Source of the DNA: Planctomycetota bacterium
GTDB taxonomy: Bacteria > Planctomycetota > UBA11346
Assembly (NCBI GenBank): GCA_013816415.1
Contig: JACDEN010000213.1
Coordinates: forward strand, 1-5,678
Reading direction: 5' to 3'
Length of the DNA: 5,678 nt
The notes under the pieces were generated by a model that saw only the letters and a list, made by a program, of their open reading frames with translations, was not told the DNA's origin and did not search any database. The first letter of the stretch is position 1; every line of letters starts with the position of its first letter. This document shows, piece after piece, positions 5,552 to 5,678 of the stretch. A program made the position numbers and the translations under genes.

Positions 5552-5678
5552 ATGCCCGCGTGGTCCCGCATCGTGTTCGCGCTGCTGCTGACCCTCGCCA
5601 CCAGCGTCCAGGCGCTGGAGCTCGCCACTACCCATTGGGGGTTCGACAACACGGTCGCGCGCGGCCGCATCAACCTGC
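5552..5678 (+). CDS. Start of a secreted protein, truncated by window edge
   Basis: ATG-5552 opens a frame that continues to the last base, giving 42 residues. They begin with a clear Sec signal peptide: MPAWSR (basic n-region), a VFALLLTLATS core, and SVQA before a likely cleavage at about residue 21. The mature part starts LELATTHWGFDNTV and continues ARGRINL. The WGFDxxVxxGRxN pattern reminds me of the N-terminal beta-sandwich of large secreted planctomycete proteins of unknown function, but this is from memory and weak. No good Shine-Dalgarno is seen. It is divergent from the methyltransferase. The function cannot be assigned from this fragment. Confidence 0.75.
   Translation, partial: MPAWSRIVFALLLTLATSVQALELATTHWGFDNTVARGRINL

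Overview
This is a GC-rich bacterial window with four genes that can be read with confidence and one truncated gene at the right edge. The strongest taxonomic clue is the central pair: a multidomain protein with planctomycete-type cytochrome c (PSCyt1) and PSD domains (DUF1587/1595/1592/1588/1585), followed by a DUF1552 (HXXSHH) protein. Such pairs are expanded in Planctomycetes and also occur in Verrucomicrobia, some Acidobacteria and relatives. The start of the right-edge gene also looks like secreted planctomycete/PVC proteins. I infer a member of the PVC group or a similar environmental lineage, and cannot name a species.

Layout, left to right. Positions 1-78 show no gene I can defend. 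Positions 79-183 are almost entirely palindromic: four hairpins in a row, at least one of them (113-139) a convincing intrinsic terminator for the minus strand. They lie just downstream of a minus-strand UPF0178 (YaiI/YqxD, DUF188) gene at 186-641. The divergent gap 642-912 carries no gene but holds direct and inverted copies of a short repeat. The plus-strand PSCyt1/PSD gene (about 913-3201) and the DUF1552 gene (3198-4547) overlap by four bases (ATGA), so they form a translationally coupled two-gene operon. The convergent gap 4548-4696 holds two different 8-bp tandem repeats. A minus-strand class I SAM-dependent methyltransferase occupies 4697-5443. It diverges from a plus-strand secreted protein that starts at 5552 and runs off the window.

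How the genes work together. The cytochrome-like protein appears to be exported by Sec and to bind two c-type hemes (two CxxCH motifs). Its partner carries a clear Tat signal and the HxxSHH metal-site-like motif. Both should act outside the cytoplasm, and their coupled translation argues for one shared process, but the biochemical function of this pair is not established as far as I know. The UPF0178 protein and the methyltransferase are cytoplasmic and transcribed separately; nothing in the sequence ties them to the pair.

The best candidates for something undescribed are the non-coding elements: the hairpin cluster after the UPF0178 gene, the repeat cluster in the divergent gap, and the period-8 arrays in the convergent gap. 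I see no CRISPR array, transposase, integrase, tRNA or rRNA.
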